Shown: positions 40,347 through 48,769 of the stretch, one piece after another | How the letters are laid out: each line of letters begins with the position of its first letter | Numbering within the stretch: the stretch's first letter is position 1 | Assembly: GCF_030271165.1 (NCBI RefSeq) | Contig: NZ_JASSZH010000017.1 | Location: 58,620 to 122,619 of the forward strand | Origin: Psychromicrobium xiongbiense | Lineage (GTDB): Bacteria; Actinomycetota; Actinomycetes; Actinomycetales; Micrococcaceae | Direction: 5' to 3' | DNA length: 64,000 nt | Made by a program: the position numbers and the translations under genes | Notes under the pieces: generated by a model | Databases searched by the model: none | Told to the model about the DNA's origin: nothing | What the model saw: only the letters and a program-made list of their open reading frames with translations

Positions 40347-42212
40347 ATGACCGACGTCAACGCAGGGAACTCCCCGGAGCGGGAAACCCCCGATAACGCA
40401 GAGAACACCGTGGGCGAGATCGAGGAAATTCTCGATGATGTTGCGGCAGGCTTCGCAGCCCCGGTTCCCGCCACGGCACGGACCACTCCCGGCGCCACCG
40501 TCCTCGAGGTCAAGGACCTCTCGGTGGACTTCGGCGTGGACAAGCGCTGGGTGCCTGCCGCCATCGGACTCAACTATGAGGTGAAGGCCGGTGAGGTACT
40601 CGCCATCGTGGGTGAATCCGGTTCCGGCAAGAGCGCCAGCTCGATGGCCGTTCTGGGCCTGCTGCCGGACAACACGCGGGTGCGTGGCTCGGTGAAGCTC
40701 AACGGCGACGAGATCCTCAACGCCGCGCCCGCCAAGCTGCGCCGGGTCCGTGGCGGCGAGGTTGCCGTGATCTTCCAGGAGCCGATGACGGCACTGAACC
40801 CGGTGTACACCGTGGGGTTCCAGATCATTGAGACCTTGCGCATGCACAACGAGATCTCACCGGAGCAGGCACGCGTACGCGCCCTGGAAATGCTGGAACT
40901 GGTGGAGCTGCCGGATCCGGAGAAGGCCTTCAAATCCTATCCACACCAGCTCTCCGGTGGTCAGCGCCAGCGCGCCATGATCGCCCAGTCGCTCTCTTGT
41001 GATCCGAAACTTCTGATCGCCGATGAGCCGACGACCGCATTGGACGTGACGGTCCAGGCCGAAATCCTTGACCTGATGCGCAATCTGAAGGACAAGCTGG
41101 ATTCCGCCATTGTGCTGATCACCCACGATATGGGTGTGGTGGCCGACCTGGCGGATCGCATTGCGGTGATGCGTAAGGGCCTGATCGTGGAAACCGGCAC
41201 GGCGGAGGACATCTTCTACCGGCCTCAGCACCCCTATACGCAGGCCCTGCTGGCCGCCGTCCCGCACCTGGGGCGCGGCAGCGAGCAGAGCGCCACGGTG
41301 GAGGTCTTGGAGATGACCGAGCCCGTGCCCGAGGGGGAAGGGAAGCACCGGGCCGAAGAGACCCGCACCGAAGCTCCCGTGCTGGAGTTGAAGAATGTGG
41401 CGATCGAATACCCCAAGCAGGGCAGGGTTGCCGCGTTTCGCGCCGTGGAAGGGGCTGATCTGACGATCTACCCCGGCCAGGTGGTCGGCCTGGTGGGCGA
41501 ATCCGGTTCCGGTAAGACGACGATCGGTCGGGCCGCCGTGGGGCTGCTGCCGGTCGCTGAAGGCACCTTGCGCGTGGTGGGCGAGGACATCACGGCTGCG
41601 AAGAAGAATGGCCGCCTGCTGCACACGGTGCGCAAGAGCGTCGGCATGGTCTTCCAGGACCCATCGTCCTCGCTGAACCCGCGGTTGCCGATCGGTGAGA
41701 GCATCGGGGAACCGATGTTCCTGGCCAAGGTCGCCAAGGGACCGGCGTTGCAGAAGCGGATCGAGGACCTCCTGGACCAGGTGGAGCTGCCCCGCAACTA
41801 CCGCAACCGGTACCCGCATGAGCTCTCCGGCGGCCAGAAGCAACGTGTCGGTATCGCCCGCGCTCTCTCGCTCAAGCCCAAGCTCATGGTTGCTGATGAG
41901 CCGACCTCGGCACTGGACGTCTCGGTGCAGGCCAAGGTGCTGGATCTTCTGCAGAACCTGCAGAAGGAACTCGGCTTCGCCTGCCTCTTCGTCACTCACG
42001 ATCTCGCCGTGGTGGACTACCTGGCGGATCGCATTGTGGTGATGCAGCGCGGCAAGATCGTTGAGCAGGGAACCCGGGAGCAGATTCTGCAGGATCCGCA
42101 GCAGGCCTACACGCAGCGTCTGCTGGCGGCGGTGCCGCTGCCGGACCCGCAGGCTCAGCAGGAACGCCGTCAGATGCGTGAGGAACTGTTGGCTATGGAA
42201 GAAGCGTCCTGA
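40347..42212 (+). CDS. Fused double ATPase of the oligopeptide ABC transporter (DppD-DppF type)
   Basis: 621 residues with two complete ABC domains. First: Walker A GESGSGKSASS, signature LSGGQRQRAMIAQS, Walker B LLIADEPTTALD. Second: Walker A GESGSGKTTIGR, signature LSGGQKQRVGIARA, Walker B LMVADEPTSALD. Each half ends with the C-terminal RIAVMRKGLIVETGTAEDIF or RIVVMQRGKIVEQGTREQIL extension of OppD/F proteins. A 40-residue acidic N-terminal tail precedes the first domain. It powers the importer encoded by 34916-39547; an opposite-strand PH-domain gene separates them. Confidence 0.95.
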   Translation: MTDVNAGNSPERETPDNAENTVGEIEEILDDVAAGFAAPVPATARTTPGATVLEVKDLSVDFGVDKRWVPAAIGLNYEVKAGEVLAIVGESGSGKSASSMAVLGLLPDNTRVRGSVKLNGDEILNAAPAKLRRVRGGEVAVIFQEPMTALNPVYTVGFQIIETLRMHNEISPEQARVRALEMLELVELPDPEKAFKSYPHQLSGGQRQRAMIAQSLSCDPKLLIADEPTTALDVTVQAEILDLMRNLKDKLDSAIVLITHDMGVVADLADRIAVMRKGLIVETGTAEDIFYRPQHPYTQALLAAVPHLGRGSEQSATVEVLEMTEPVPEGEGKHRAEETRTEAPVLELKNVAIEYPKQGRVAAFRAVEGADLTIYPGQVVGLVGESGSGKTTIGRAAVGLLPVAEGTLRVVGEDITAAKKNGRLLHTVRKSVGMVFQDPSSSLNPRLPIGESIGEPMFLAKVAKGPALQKRIEDLLDQVELPRNYRNRYPHELSGGQKQRVGIARALSLKPKLMVADEPTSALDVSVQAKVLDLLQNLQKELGFACLFVTHDLAVVDYLADRIVVMQRGKIVEQGTREQILQDPQQAYTQRLLAAVPLPDPQAQQERRQMREELLAMEEAS

Positions 42213-42223
42213 TTCACTGTGCT

Positions 42224-42264
42224 CGTGTGGCCGGCATCGTCAATCTCACGATGCCGGCCACACG
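42224..42264. terminator. Bidirectional terminator between the ATPase and SGNH hydrolase genes
   Basis: CGTGTGGCCGGCATCGT pairs with ACGATGCCGGCCACACG (17 bp) around a seven-base loop (CAATCTC). It lies between convergent gene ends at 42212 and 42298, so it can serve both. Confidence 0.85.
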
Positions 42265-42297
42265 GCGTTAATCAGAGTAAAGCCAGAACAGTCGGAA

Positions 42298-43185
42298 TCA
42301 GGGCTGGGGGATAAGGCTGGCACGGTGTGCCTGCATCTGTCCCGCAGGGCCCACGATGCCTGCAGTGATGAAGGCGTTACGCAGCACCTGGGCCAGAATG
42401 CGGTGCCCGGTCTCGTTCAGATGGACCGCATCCGCCAGATCCTGAGCCACGTTGTAGCGGGTGAGCCAGTCGCCCACGCTGACAAAGGGGATTCGCTGCG
42501 TCGCAGCGAATCCTTTGAGCAGGCCATCCACCTGGCTGCGGCGACCGCCACCGAAATTCTCACCACGGCCCAGCGTGCCGATCATCACCATGGCCGATGC
42601 CGGGTAGGTCCTGCGCAGCTCCGTCACCAGCCGCTGGGCGTTGGCGGTGATCTGCGCATCGGTGGCGCCGAGGGCGGCATCGTTGCCTCCACCTTCAATC
42701 ACCACCAGGGGAGCGTTGGCTGCCCGTGGGCCGGCATAGGGGAGCACCCACTGGCCGGAGAGCAGGGCGTCCGGGTAATCCTGGCCGCGGGAGTTCGCGG
42801 CGACGTAACCCGTGCCCGGGACGCCGTGGAAGGAGACGCTATAGCCCAGGCTGGTGAGCGCCATCTGCGGCCAGGTGTGATCGCCCGGAATTCCGGCCGC
42901 CCCTGCACACTGTGAATCGCCGATCAATACGGCAGTGCTCGGCATGCCGGCGCGAACCAGCTCCACCCGATTGGTCAGCGGATTCCGGATCCGGGCGCCA
43001 TCACCGGCCAGGGTAGTCGCATCGGGGCTGATCAGCGTTGAGAGGGCCCGCGCGCCAGCCAAGGGCGCGCCAGCGGCACGCCCCAACGACTGGCCGAAGA
43101 GCAAGGTCAGGACTACCAGAGCGGCTGCGAGGGCGCTGAGGAGCCACGGCCTGCGCAGCATGCGACCCGCCTCCCAGGCACCCAT
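42298..43185 (-). CDS. Membrane-anchored SGNH/GDSL hydrolase
   Basis: About 295 residues. One N-terminal helix (LLSALAAALVVLTLLFGQS) serves as anchor or signal. Block I is AVLIGDSQCAGAAG (nucleophile Ser in G-D-S), block III is VVIEGGGNDAALG (Asn), and block V is ADAVHLNETGHRIL (D-x-x-H). All four hallmark residues are therefore present. It should be an extracytoplasmic esterase or acetyl-polysaccharide deacetylase; substrate unknown. Met at 43185 is chosen over 43206 for composition only. Confidence 0.85.
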   Translation of the reverse strand: MGAWEAGRMLRRPWLLSALAAALVVLTLLFGQSLGRAAGAPLAGARALSTLISPDATTLAGDGARIRNPLTNRVELVRAGMPSTAVLIGDSQCAGAAGIPGDHTWPQMALTSLGYSVSFHGVPGTGYVAANSRGQDYPDALLSGQWVLPYAGPRAANAPLVVIEGGGNDAALGATDAQITANAQRLVTELRRTYPASAMVMIGTLGRGENFGGGRRSQVDGLLKGFAATQRIPFVSVGDWLTRYNVAQDLADAVHLNETGHRILAQVLRNAFITAGIVGPAGQMQAHRASLIPQP

Positions 43186-43302
43186 ATGTTCCCCCTCTGA
43201 CCGCACTCACGGCGGCTACTTCTTGCCTTATCATGACGCATGCGGCGCGGACTGCCAACTGTGAGATCAGACACCATTCGCTGGGTGTAGTAGCCCATGC
43301 GT

Positions 43303-43332
43303 TTGGGTGAGGTCGTCGGACGCGGCTAGAAT
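43303..43332 (+). promoter_or_regulatory. Likely typA promoter
   Basis: TTGGGT (43303-43308) and TAGAAT (43327-43332) are 18 bp apart, a good housekeeping-type pair. Transcription should start near 43339, giving an 80-base leader before the ATG at 43420. Confidence 0.55.
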
Positions 43333-43419
43333 GGGGGGTTGTAACGCTGGCGTCGGGGTCTGACCGGCCCTGCCGTCTTTCGTCATCCCGCCTCCGATCA
43401 CCGAATCGAGTCCTCACGC

Positions 43420-45354
43420 ATGTCCGAGACTAAGTCCGAGACTAAGACAGCCTCCCGTAACGACCTGCGCAATGTTGCCATTGTGGCGCACGTGGACCAC
43501 GGCAAGACCACCCTGGTGGATGCCATGCTCAAGCAGACGCACTCCTTTGCCGAACACGGTGAAGTGGCCGACCGCGTCATGGACTCCGGTGACCTGGAGC
43601 GGGAAAAAGGCATCACCATTCTGGCCAAGAACACCACGGTGGCCTACAACGGTCCGTCCTCTAACGGCGAGACCGTGACCATCAACGTGATCGACACCCC
43701 GGGCCACGCCGACTTCGGTGGTGAGGTGGAGCGCGGCCTGTCCATGGTGGACGGCGTCGTGCTGCTGGTGGACTCCTCTGAGGGCCCGCTGCCGCAGACC
43801 CGCTTTGTGCTGCGTAAGGCACTGGCCGCGCACCTTCCGGTGATCCTGCTGGTCAACAAGACCGACCGTCCCGATGCGCGGATCGATGAGGTCGTTCACG
43901 AGTCGATGGACCTGCTGCTCGGTCTGGCTTCGGATCTGGCCGATGAGGTTCCGGACCTGGATCTGGACAAGGTGCTTGAGGTTCCCGTGGTGTACGCCGC
44001 CGCTAAGGTGGGGCGCGCCTCGCTGGAGAAGCCGGCCAACGGTTCGGCCCCGGACAACGAGGATCTGGAACCACTGTTCAAGACCATCATTGAACACATC
44101 CCGGCCCCGACCTACGATCCCGAAGGTGTGCTCCAGGCGCATGTGACCAATCTGGACGCCTCCCCGTTCCTGGGGCGTCTGGCGCTGCTGCGCATCTTCA
44201 ACGGCACGCTCCGCAAGGGGCAGACGGTGGCCTGGGCCCGGCACGACGGGACCCTGAAGAACGTCAAGATCACTGAACTGCTGGCCACCAAGGCTCTGGA
44301 GCGCGTGCCCGCCGAGTCGGCCGGCCCCGGAGAGATCGTGGCAGTCGCCGGCATCGAGGACATCACCATCGGTGAAACCCTGACCGACGTCGACAACCCG
44401 CAGCCGCTGCCGCTCATTACGGTCGATGACCCGGCGATCTCCATGACGATCGGTATCAATACCTCGCCGCTGGCTGGCAAAGTCAAGGGTGCCAAGGTCA
44501 CGGCCCGTCAGGTCAAGGATCGTCTGGACAAGGAGCTGATCGGTAACGTTTCGCTCCGCGTGCTGCCCACCCAGCGCCCCGATGCCTGGGAGGTGCAGGG
44601 CCGAGGCGAGCTGGCCCTGGCCATCCTGGTGGAGCAGATGCGCCGCGAAGGCTTCGAGTTGACCGTGGGCAAGCCGCAGGTGGTCACCAAGGTCATCGAG
44701 GGCAAGGTCAACGAGCCGATGGAGCACATGACCATCGACGTTCCGGAAGAGTACCTGGGCGCAGTCACCCAGCTGATGGCTGCCCGCAAGGGCCGGATGA
44801 CCAATATGGCCAACCACGGAACCGGCTGGTGCCGGATGGAATTCGTCGTTCCGGCCCGTGGCCTGATCGGCTTCCGCACCAAGTTCCTCACGGACACCCG
44901 CGGCGCCGGCATCGCCTCCTCCATCTCCGAGGGCTATGAACCTTGGGTTGGCCCGATCGAGTACCGCACCAACGGTTCGCTGATCTCCGACCGTGCCGGT
45001 GTGGTGACACCGTTTGCGATGATCAACCTGCAGGAGCGTGGCTCCTTCTTTGTCCAGCCCACCTCTGAGGTGTACGAGGGCATGATCGTTGGCGAGAATT
45101 CCCGCGCTGATGACATGGACATCAACATCACCCGTGAGAAGAAGCTCACCAATATGCGCGCTGCCTCCTCGGACAGCTTCGAGAACCTCACTCCGCCGCG
45201 GGTGCTGACCCTCGAAGAGTCCCTCGAGTTTGCCCGCGAGGACGAATGTGTGGAGGTCACCCCGGAGGCGATCCGCATCCGCAAGGTGATTCTGACCGCT
45301 TCCGAGCGTGTCAAGGCCAACCGTTCCCGCAACCAGGCTGCAGCTCAGGGCTAA
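43420..45354 (+). CDS. typA: Translational GTPase TypA/BipA
   Basis: 644 residues. G1 is AHVDHGKTTLVDAML, switch I/G2 lies in EREKGITILAKNT, G3 is DTPGHADFGGEVERG, and G4 is LVNKTDRPDAR. The domain order is GTPase, domain II (ASPFLGRLALLRIFNGTLRK), domains III and V, and the BipA-specific C-terminal domain (EEYLGAVTQLMAARKGRM). TypA helps assemble the 50S subunit at low temperature and under stress. A 40-residue overlap exists with an upstream extension of the mshB frame, which is not coding there. Confidence 0.97.
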   Translation: MSETKSETKTASRNDLRNVAIVAHVDHGKTTLVDAMLKQTHSFAEHGEVADRVMDSGDLEREKGITILAKNTTVAYNGPSSNGETVTINVIDTPGHADFGGEVERGLSMVDGVVLLVDSSEGPLPQTRFVLRKALAAHLPVILLVNKTDRPDARIDEVVHESMDLLLGLASDLADEVPDLDLDKVLEVPVVYAAAKVGRASLEKPANGSAPDNEDLEPLFKTIIEHIPAPTYDPEGVLQAHVTNLDASPFLGRLALLRIFNGTLRKGQTVAWARHDGTLKNVKITELLATKALERVPAESAGPGEIVAVAGIEDITIGETLTDVDNPQPLPLITVDDPAISMTIGINTSPLAGKVKGAKVTARQVKDRLDKELIGNVSLRVLPTQRPDAWEVQGRGELALAILVEQMRREGFELTVGKPQVVTKVIEGKVNEPMEHMTIDVPEEYLGAVTQLMAARKGRMTNMANHGTGWCRMEFVVPARGLIGFRTKFLTDTRGAGIASSISEGYEPWVGPIEYRTNGSLISDRAGVVTPFAMINLQERGSFFVQPTSEVYEGMIVGENSRADDMDINITREKKLTNMRAASSDSFENLTPPRVLTLEESLEFAREDECVEVTPEAIRIRKVILTASERVKANRSRNQAAAQG

Positions 45355-45373
45355 GCAGCCCGGACCACCACTG

Positions 45374-46822
45374 ATGGGCGTTCCCTCCTTCACACCGGGC
45401 GAGCCCGGCACCACCGTGCCGGGCTCGCCCGGTGCTGGTTTTCTGCCGTTCGGTTTCCTTCCGGACCAGCCCTCTGCTCCGGACGGCCGCTACCGGGTAC
45501 TGTTCATCCATGCGCACCCGGATGATGAGTCGATCAGTACCGGTGCCACGATGGCGTTGCTGGCTGGCCGGGGCGTTCAGGTGGACCTGCTCACCAACAC
45601 CCGTGGCGAGCTGGGCGAGGTGCTGCCGGAAGACATCAGGCATCTGGAACAGGGATTGCCCAAGCCCGCCACAGAGTATGGCCCTGCGCGCGAAGGCCAG
45701 AGCCTCAACGACGGCGGTGCGGCCCTCGGACAGCTGCGCAGCGCGGAGCTTGATCAGGCCAGCCGGGTGCTCGGCATCAACGGGCGTGCCTTTCTGGGCG
45801 AATGGCCCGCACTCGCTGAGGGGTCGGAGCCCAGGATTTTCCGGGACTCCGGGATGTCCTGGGGGTCCGATGGGCGTGCCCAGCCGGACCCGCTGGCGCT
45901 GAACGATCCACTGGCCCTGAGCCGGATGCCGCTGGAGATCCCCAGTGCCCATGCGGCAGCGTATATTCGCCGGATGCGCCCGGATGTGGTGGTCAGCTAT
46001 GCCCCTGATGGTGGCTATGGGCATCCAGACCATATGCGCACCCATGAGCTCACTCTGCGCGCCATCGAGTTGGCTGCCGAGCCGGAATCGCTGCAGCGCT
46101 CGCCCTCTGCGTTGGAGGCCTCCACGGCCGAGGCCTGGGATGTGCCGCTGGTCCACGTGATCCACTCGGACCGCCCTGCTGATCGTCAGGCGCAGGAGGA
46201 ACTCGCCACTCTCTGGGTGGAAGGCGATCTGCACACCAAGCTTCAGGCCATGGCCGCGCATCGCAGCCAGATGGTGATCCAGGGGAGCTCGATGGCGGCC
46301 GGCGACGGCAAGTTCGCTCCCGTGAGTGCCCGCGAGGGTTTCCAGACCGTGCGCCATGGGCGCGGGAATGCTGGGCGCGGGAACGCTGGCGTGGAAGCCA
46401 CTGCTCCGCGCTCTACGGCGAGTGACTGGCTGGGCCGGACGCTGTGCGCCGTCGTCGTCGGTGTCGTGGTGGCACTGCTGGGCACCCTGTTGCACTCGCG
46501 GGTCGCCGGTGGATGGCCGTGGGGTGCTTCGCTGGCCGTGCTGCTGGCCGCTTCCGCGATGGTGATGATCGGCAGCTGGGCCCGTTCCGTCCTGCTGGGC
46601 GCGCTGGTCGGTGTGCTGGCCTATCTGATGAGTCTCTGGCTCTCGATGCCGCACGGCATGCTGGGGCTGATTCTGGACAATCTTCCCGGCAGAGTGTGGC
46701 TCTATGGCCTGGCCGGGGTCACCGTGCTGTATCTGGCGGTGATGGTCATGATCCGCGTGGTGGGCCGCCGTCGTGCATCCCGTCCGGCTGTCTCTCCCAA
46801 CCTCCCAACCTCACAGCAGTAG
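45374..46822 (+). CDS. mshB: Mycothiol deacetylase MshB fused to a C-terminal membrane domain
   Basis: 482 residues. Residues about 40-320 are the MshB zinc deacetylase: IHAHPDDESISTGATMALLA holds the A-H-P-D-D metal site, NTRGELGEVLP the next conserved loop, and GYGHPDHMRTHELT the last zinc His. MshB removes acetate from GlcNAc-inositol in mycothiol synthesis. Residues about 360-475 add four membrane helices (CAVVVGVVVALLGTLLH, GASLAVLLAASAMVMIGS, LLGALVGVLAYLMSLWL, VWLYGLAGVTVLYLAVMVMI), resembling the DUF6113 protein that is usually a separate next gene. Starts just after typA. Confidence 0.88.
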   Translation: MGVPSFTPGEPGTTVPGSPGAGFLPFGFLPDQPSAPDGRYRVLFIHAHPDDESISTGATMALLAGRGVQVDLLTNTRGELGEVLPEDIRHLEQGLPKPATEYGPAREGQSLNDGGAALGQLRSAELDQASRVLGINGRAFLGEWPALAEGSEPRIFRDSGMSWGSDGRAQPDPLALNDPLALSRMPLEIPSAHAAAYIRRMRPDVVVSYAPDGGYGHPDHMRTHELTLRAIELAAEPESLQRSPSALEASTAEAWDVPLVHVIHSDRPADRQAQEELATLWVEGDLHTKLQAMAAHRSQMVIQGSSMAAGDGKFAPVSAREGFQTVRHGRGNAGRGNAGVEATAPRSTASDWLGRTLCAVVVGVVVALLGTLLHSRVAGGWPWGASLAVLLAASAMVMIGSWARSVLLGALVGVLAYLMSLWLSMPHGMLGLILDNLPGRVWLYGLAGVTVLYLAVMVMIRVVGRRRASRPAVSPNLPTSQQ

Positions 46823-46862
46823 TTGCTGGAAATTCGCGATTTTTGCGCCACTACGCTGCGAC

Positions 46863-47384
46863 TCAGTTGGGTGGTGGGTCGAGAGAGATTGCTGAGCGGT
46901 CCGGGTGATGCACCATGAACAGCGAGGTCGGGCTGCCGTCCGGATCGGCCGGCCGGGCCGCGTATTCATTGGTCAGTGTTTCCAGCCGATCCCTGAGTTC
47001 CGCCTGGTGCTCTGCATTGAGCATGAGACCCAGTCGGGTCACCTCAATCTCCTCGGGAGGCAGGCCCTCCACCTCCTGCATCAAGGTTTCAATGAGGATC
47101 GGTGCAATTCCGGGGACCTCCTGGCGGAAGGAGCGTCGAGTCGCCAGATAGGGGATTTCCCGGGCGCCCTGTTTGCCCGGGCGCTCGGCTTGCGCCTCCA
47201 GGAATCCGGTGCTGACCAGGGTTCGGACGTGATGCAGGGCCGTGGCAGGATTCATCTCCATGAGCTGAGCGATTTCCCGGTTGGTTCTGGCCGCGTGCAG
47301 GCACAGGCGCAGGATCCGCAGCCGCACGCTGGAGGAAAGTGCTTTGATCCTTGCCTGGTTCAGTTCCTCCTCTGATGCGCTCAT
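46863..47384 (-). CDS. ArsR-type winged-helix transcriptional regulator
   Basis: 173 residues. The winged helix contains SSSVRLRILRLCLHAARTNR and EIAQLMEMNPATALHHVRTL, then LVSTGFLEAQAERPGKQG as wing. The C-terminal half has EGLPPEEIEVTRLGLMLNAE. This matches helix-turn-helix regulators of the ArsR/HTH_20 type without metal-binding cysteines. It diverges from an MFS exporter gene and is its likely regulator. Confidence 0.85.
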   Translation of the reverse strand: MSASEEELNQARIKALSSSVRLRILRLCLHAARTNREIAQLMEMNPATALHHVRTLVSTGFLEAQAERPGKQGAREIPYLATRRSFRQEVPGIAPILIETLMQEVEGLPPEEIEVTRLGLMLNAEHQAELRDRLETLTNEYAARPADPDGSPTSLFMVHHPDRSAISLDPPPN

Positions 47385-47450
47385 ACCACCAGTCTAGAGG
47401 GCTCCCACCGACTGATTGACTTAAACCAATCGGTCGCTGAGACTGGGATC

Positions 47451-48767
47451 ATGACCTCACCATCGCTGTGGCGCAGCGGGAACTTCCTGCGGTTCTGGTC
47501 CGGCCAGGGGATCAGCCAATTGGGCACGCAACTGGGTTTGCTCGCCATGCCGGTGCTCGCCGTCGGACTTCTCAACGCGAGCGAGTTCGATGTCGGCCTG
47601 CTCGGGGCCGCGGGGACAATCGCCTTCCTGGTGGTCGGCCTGCCCGCTGGTGCCTGGGTGGACCGCTGGCGAAAACGGCGGGTCATGATTGCGGCCGATG
47701 CCGTCCGTGCGGTGGCGATGCTGGCGATCCCTGTGCTCTGGTGGTCTGGCCTGCTGCACATCTGGCAGTTGTATCTGGTGGCGCTCGTGGTGGGCGTGGC
47801 CACGGTGTTCTTTGATGTCTCCTACCAGAGCGTCATTCCGTTTCTGGTGGAACGGTCGCAGGTGCCGGATGCCAATTCGAGGCTGGAAGGGACGGCTCAG
47901 GTGGCGCGGGTGGCCGGTCCCAGCCTGGGCGGTGCCGTGCTCACGGTACTCAGTGCCCCGGTGCTGTTCGTAGCGGAGTCGCTGGGATACACCGTCTCTG
48001 CACTGTGTCTGTGGCGGGTACGGGTCCGCGAGGACCGGCATCCGGTGGAGCAACGGCGGTCGCTGGGCGTGGAGATTCGCGAAGGACTGGCCTATGTGCT
48101 GCATCAACCACTGCTGCGGCGCATCGTCCTGACCGTGGCCGGGGCCAATTTCTGTGGCAACATCACGGGCACGCTGATACCGATCCTGCTCCTGCGGGAG
48201 CTGAACCTCGGTGCGGTGGGGCTCGGCATCGTGCTCTCTGTGGGCTCCGTCGGCGGTGTGCTGGGCGCGGTGGCGGTACCCCACCTGGCTCGATGGATGG
48301 GGGAAGGGCGACTGATCCCGGTAGCGGCGATCTGCTGGTCCGTGGCAGCTCTGGGCGTTCCACTGGCTGCCGCCTTGCCGACCGTGTTCTGGCAGATGTC
48401 CCTGCTGATCGCGGTGGAATTCGTCTCCAGTTTCGCTATCCTGGCCTTCAACGTCATGCAGGTCAGCATGCGCCAGCGGATCTGTCCACCTGCGCTGCTG
48501 GGCCGGATGAACGCCTCGATCCGCTTCATGGTCTTCGGAGTGATACCCCTGGGCGCCCTGCTGGCAGGCGTGCTGGGCACCCTGCTGGGCGCCGTTCCAG
48601 CCATCTGGATCGGCGCCCTCGCAGGTCTGCTGACGCCACTGGCCGTGGTGTTCTCACCTCTGCTCAGGATGCGCACTCTGCCGGATTCGTCCACACCGGA
48701 TTCGTCCCCTGCGGGTCCGTCCACAGCGGATCCGGGGGAGGCGCAGCCTGCCGATCAGCCCTTGTAA
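47451..48767 (+). CDS. MFS transporter (drug-efflux-like)
   Basis: 438 residues, 12 predicted helices. NFLRFWSGQGISQLGTQLGL, then LPAGAWVDRWRKRRVMIAAD (the MFS motif A, G-x-x-x-D-R-x-x-x-R-x) and an RVRVREDRHPVEQRRSLGVE central loop are typical of the enterobactin-exporter/MFS_3 group. The Pro/Ser tail repeats PDSSTPDSSP. The closely spaced divergent ArsR gene suggests ligand-induced export; the ligand is unknown. Confidence 0.9.
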   Translation: MTSPSLWRSGNFLRFWSGQGISQLGTQLGLLAMPVLAVGLLNASEFDVGLLGAAGTIAFLVVGLPAGAWVDRWRKRRVMIAADAVRAVAMLAIPVLWWSGLLHIWQLYLVALVVGVATVFFDVSYQSVIPFLVERSQVPDANSRLEGTAQVARVAGPSLGGAVLTVLSAPVLFVAESLGYTVSALCLWRVRVREDRHPVEQRRSLGVEIREGLAYVLHQPLLRRIVLTVAGANFCGNITGTLIPILLLRELNLGAVGLGIVLSVGSVGGVLGAVAVPHLARWMGEGRLIPVAAICWSVAALGVPLAAALPTVFWQMSLLIAVEFVSSFAILAFNVMQVSMRQRICPPALLGRMNASIRFMVFGVIPLGALLAGVLGTLLGAVPAIWIGALAGLLTPLAVVFSPLLRMRTLPDSSTPDSSPAGPSTADPGEAQPADQPL

Positions 48768-48769
48768 AC

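Noticed and set aside
43414..45414. 666-codon open frame on the minus strand
   Set aside because: It is the exact antisense of typA. The composition (His, Gln, Val and Gly-rich) is that of a codon-bias shadow and there is no ribosome site.
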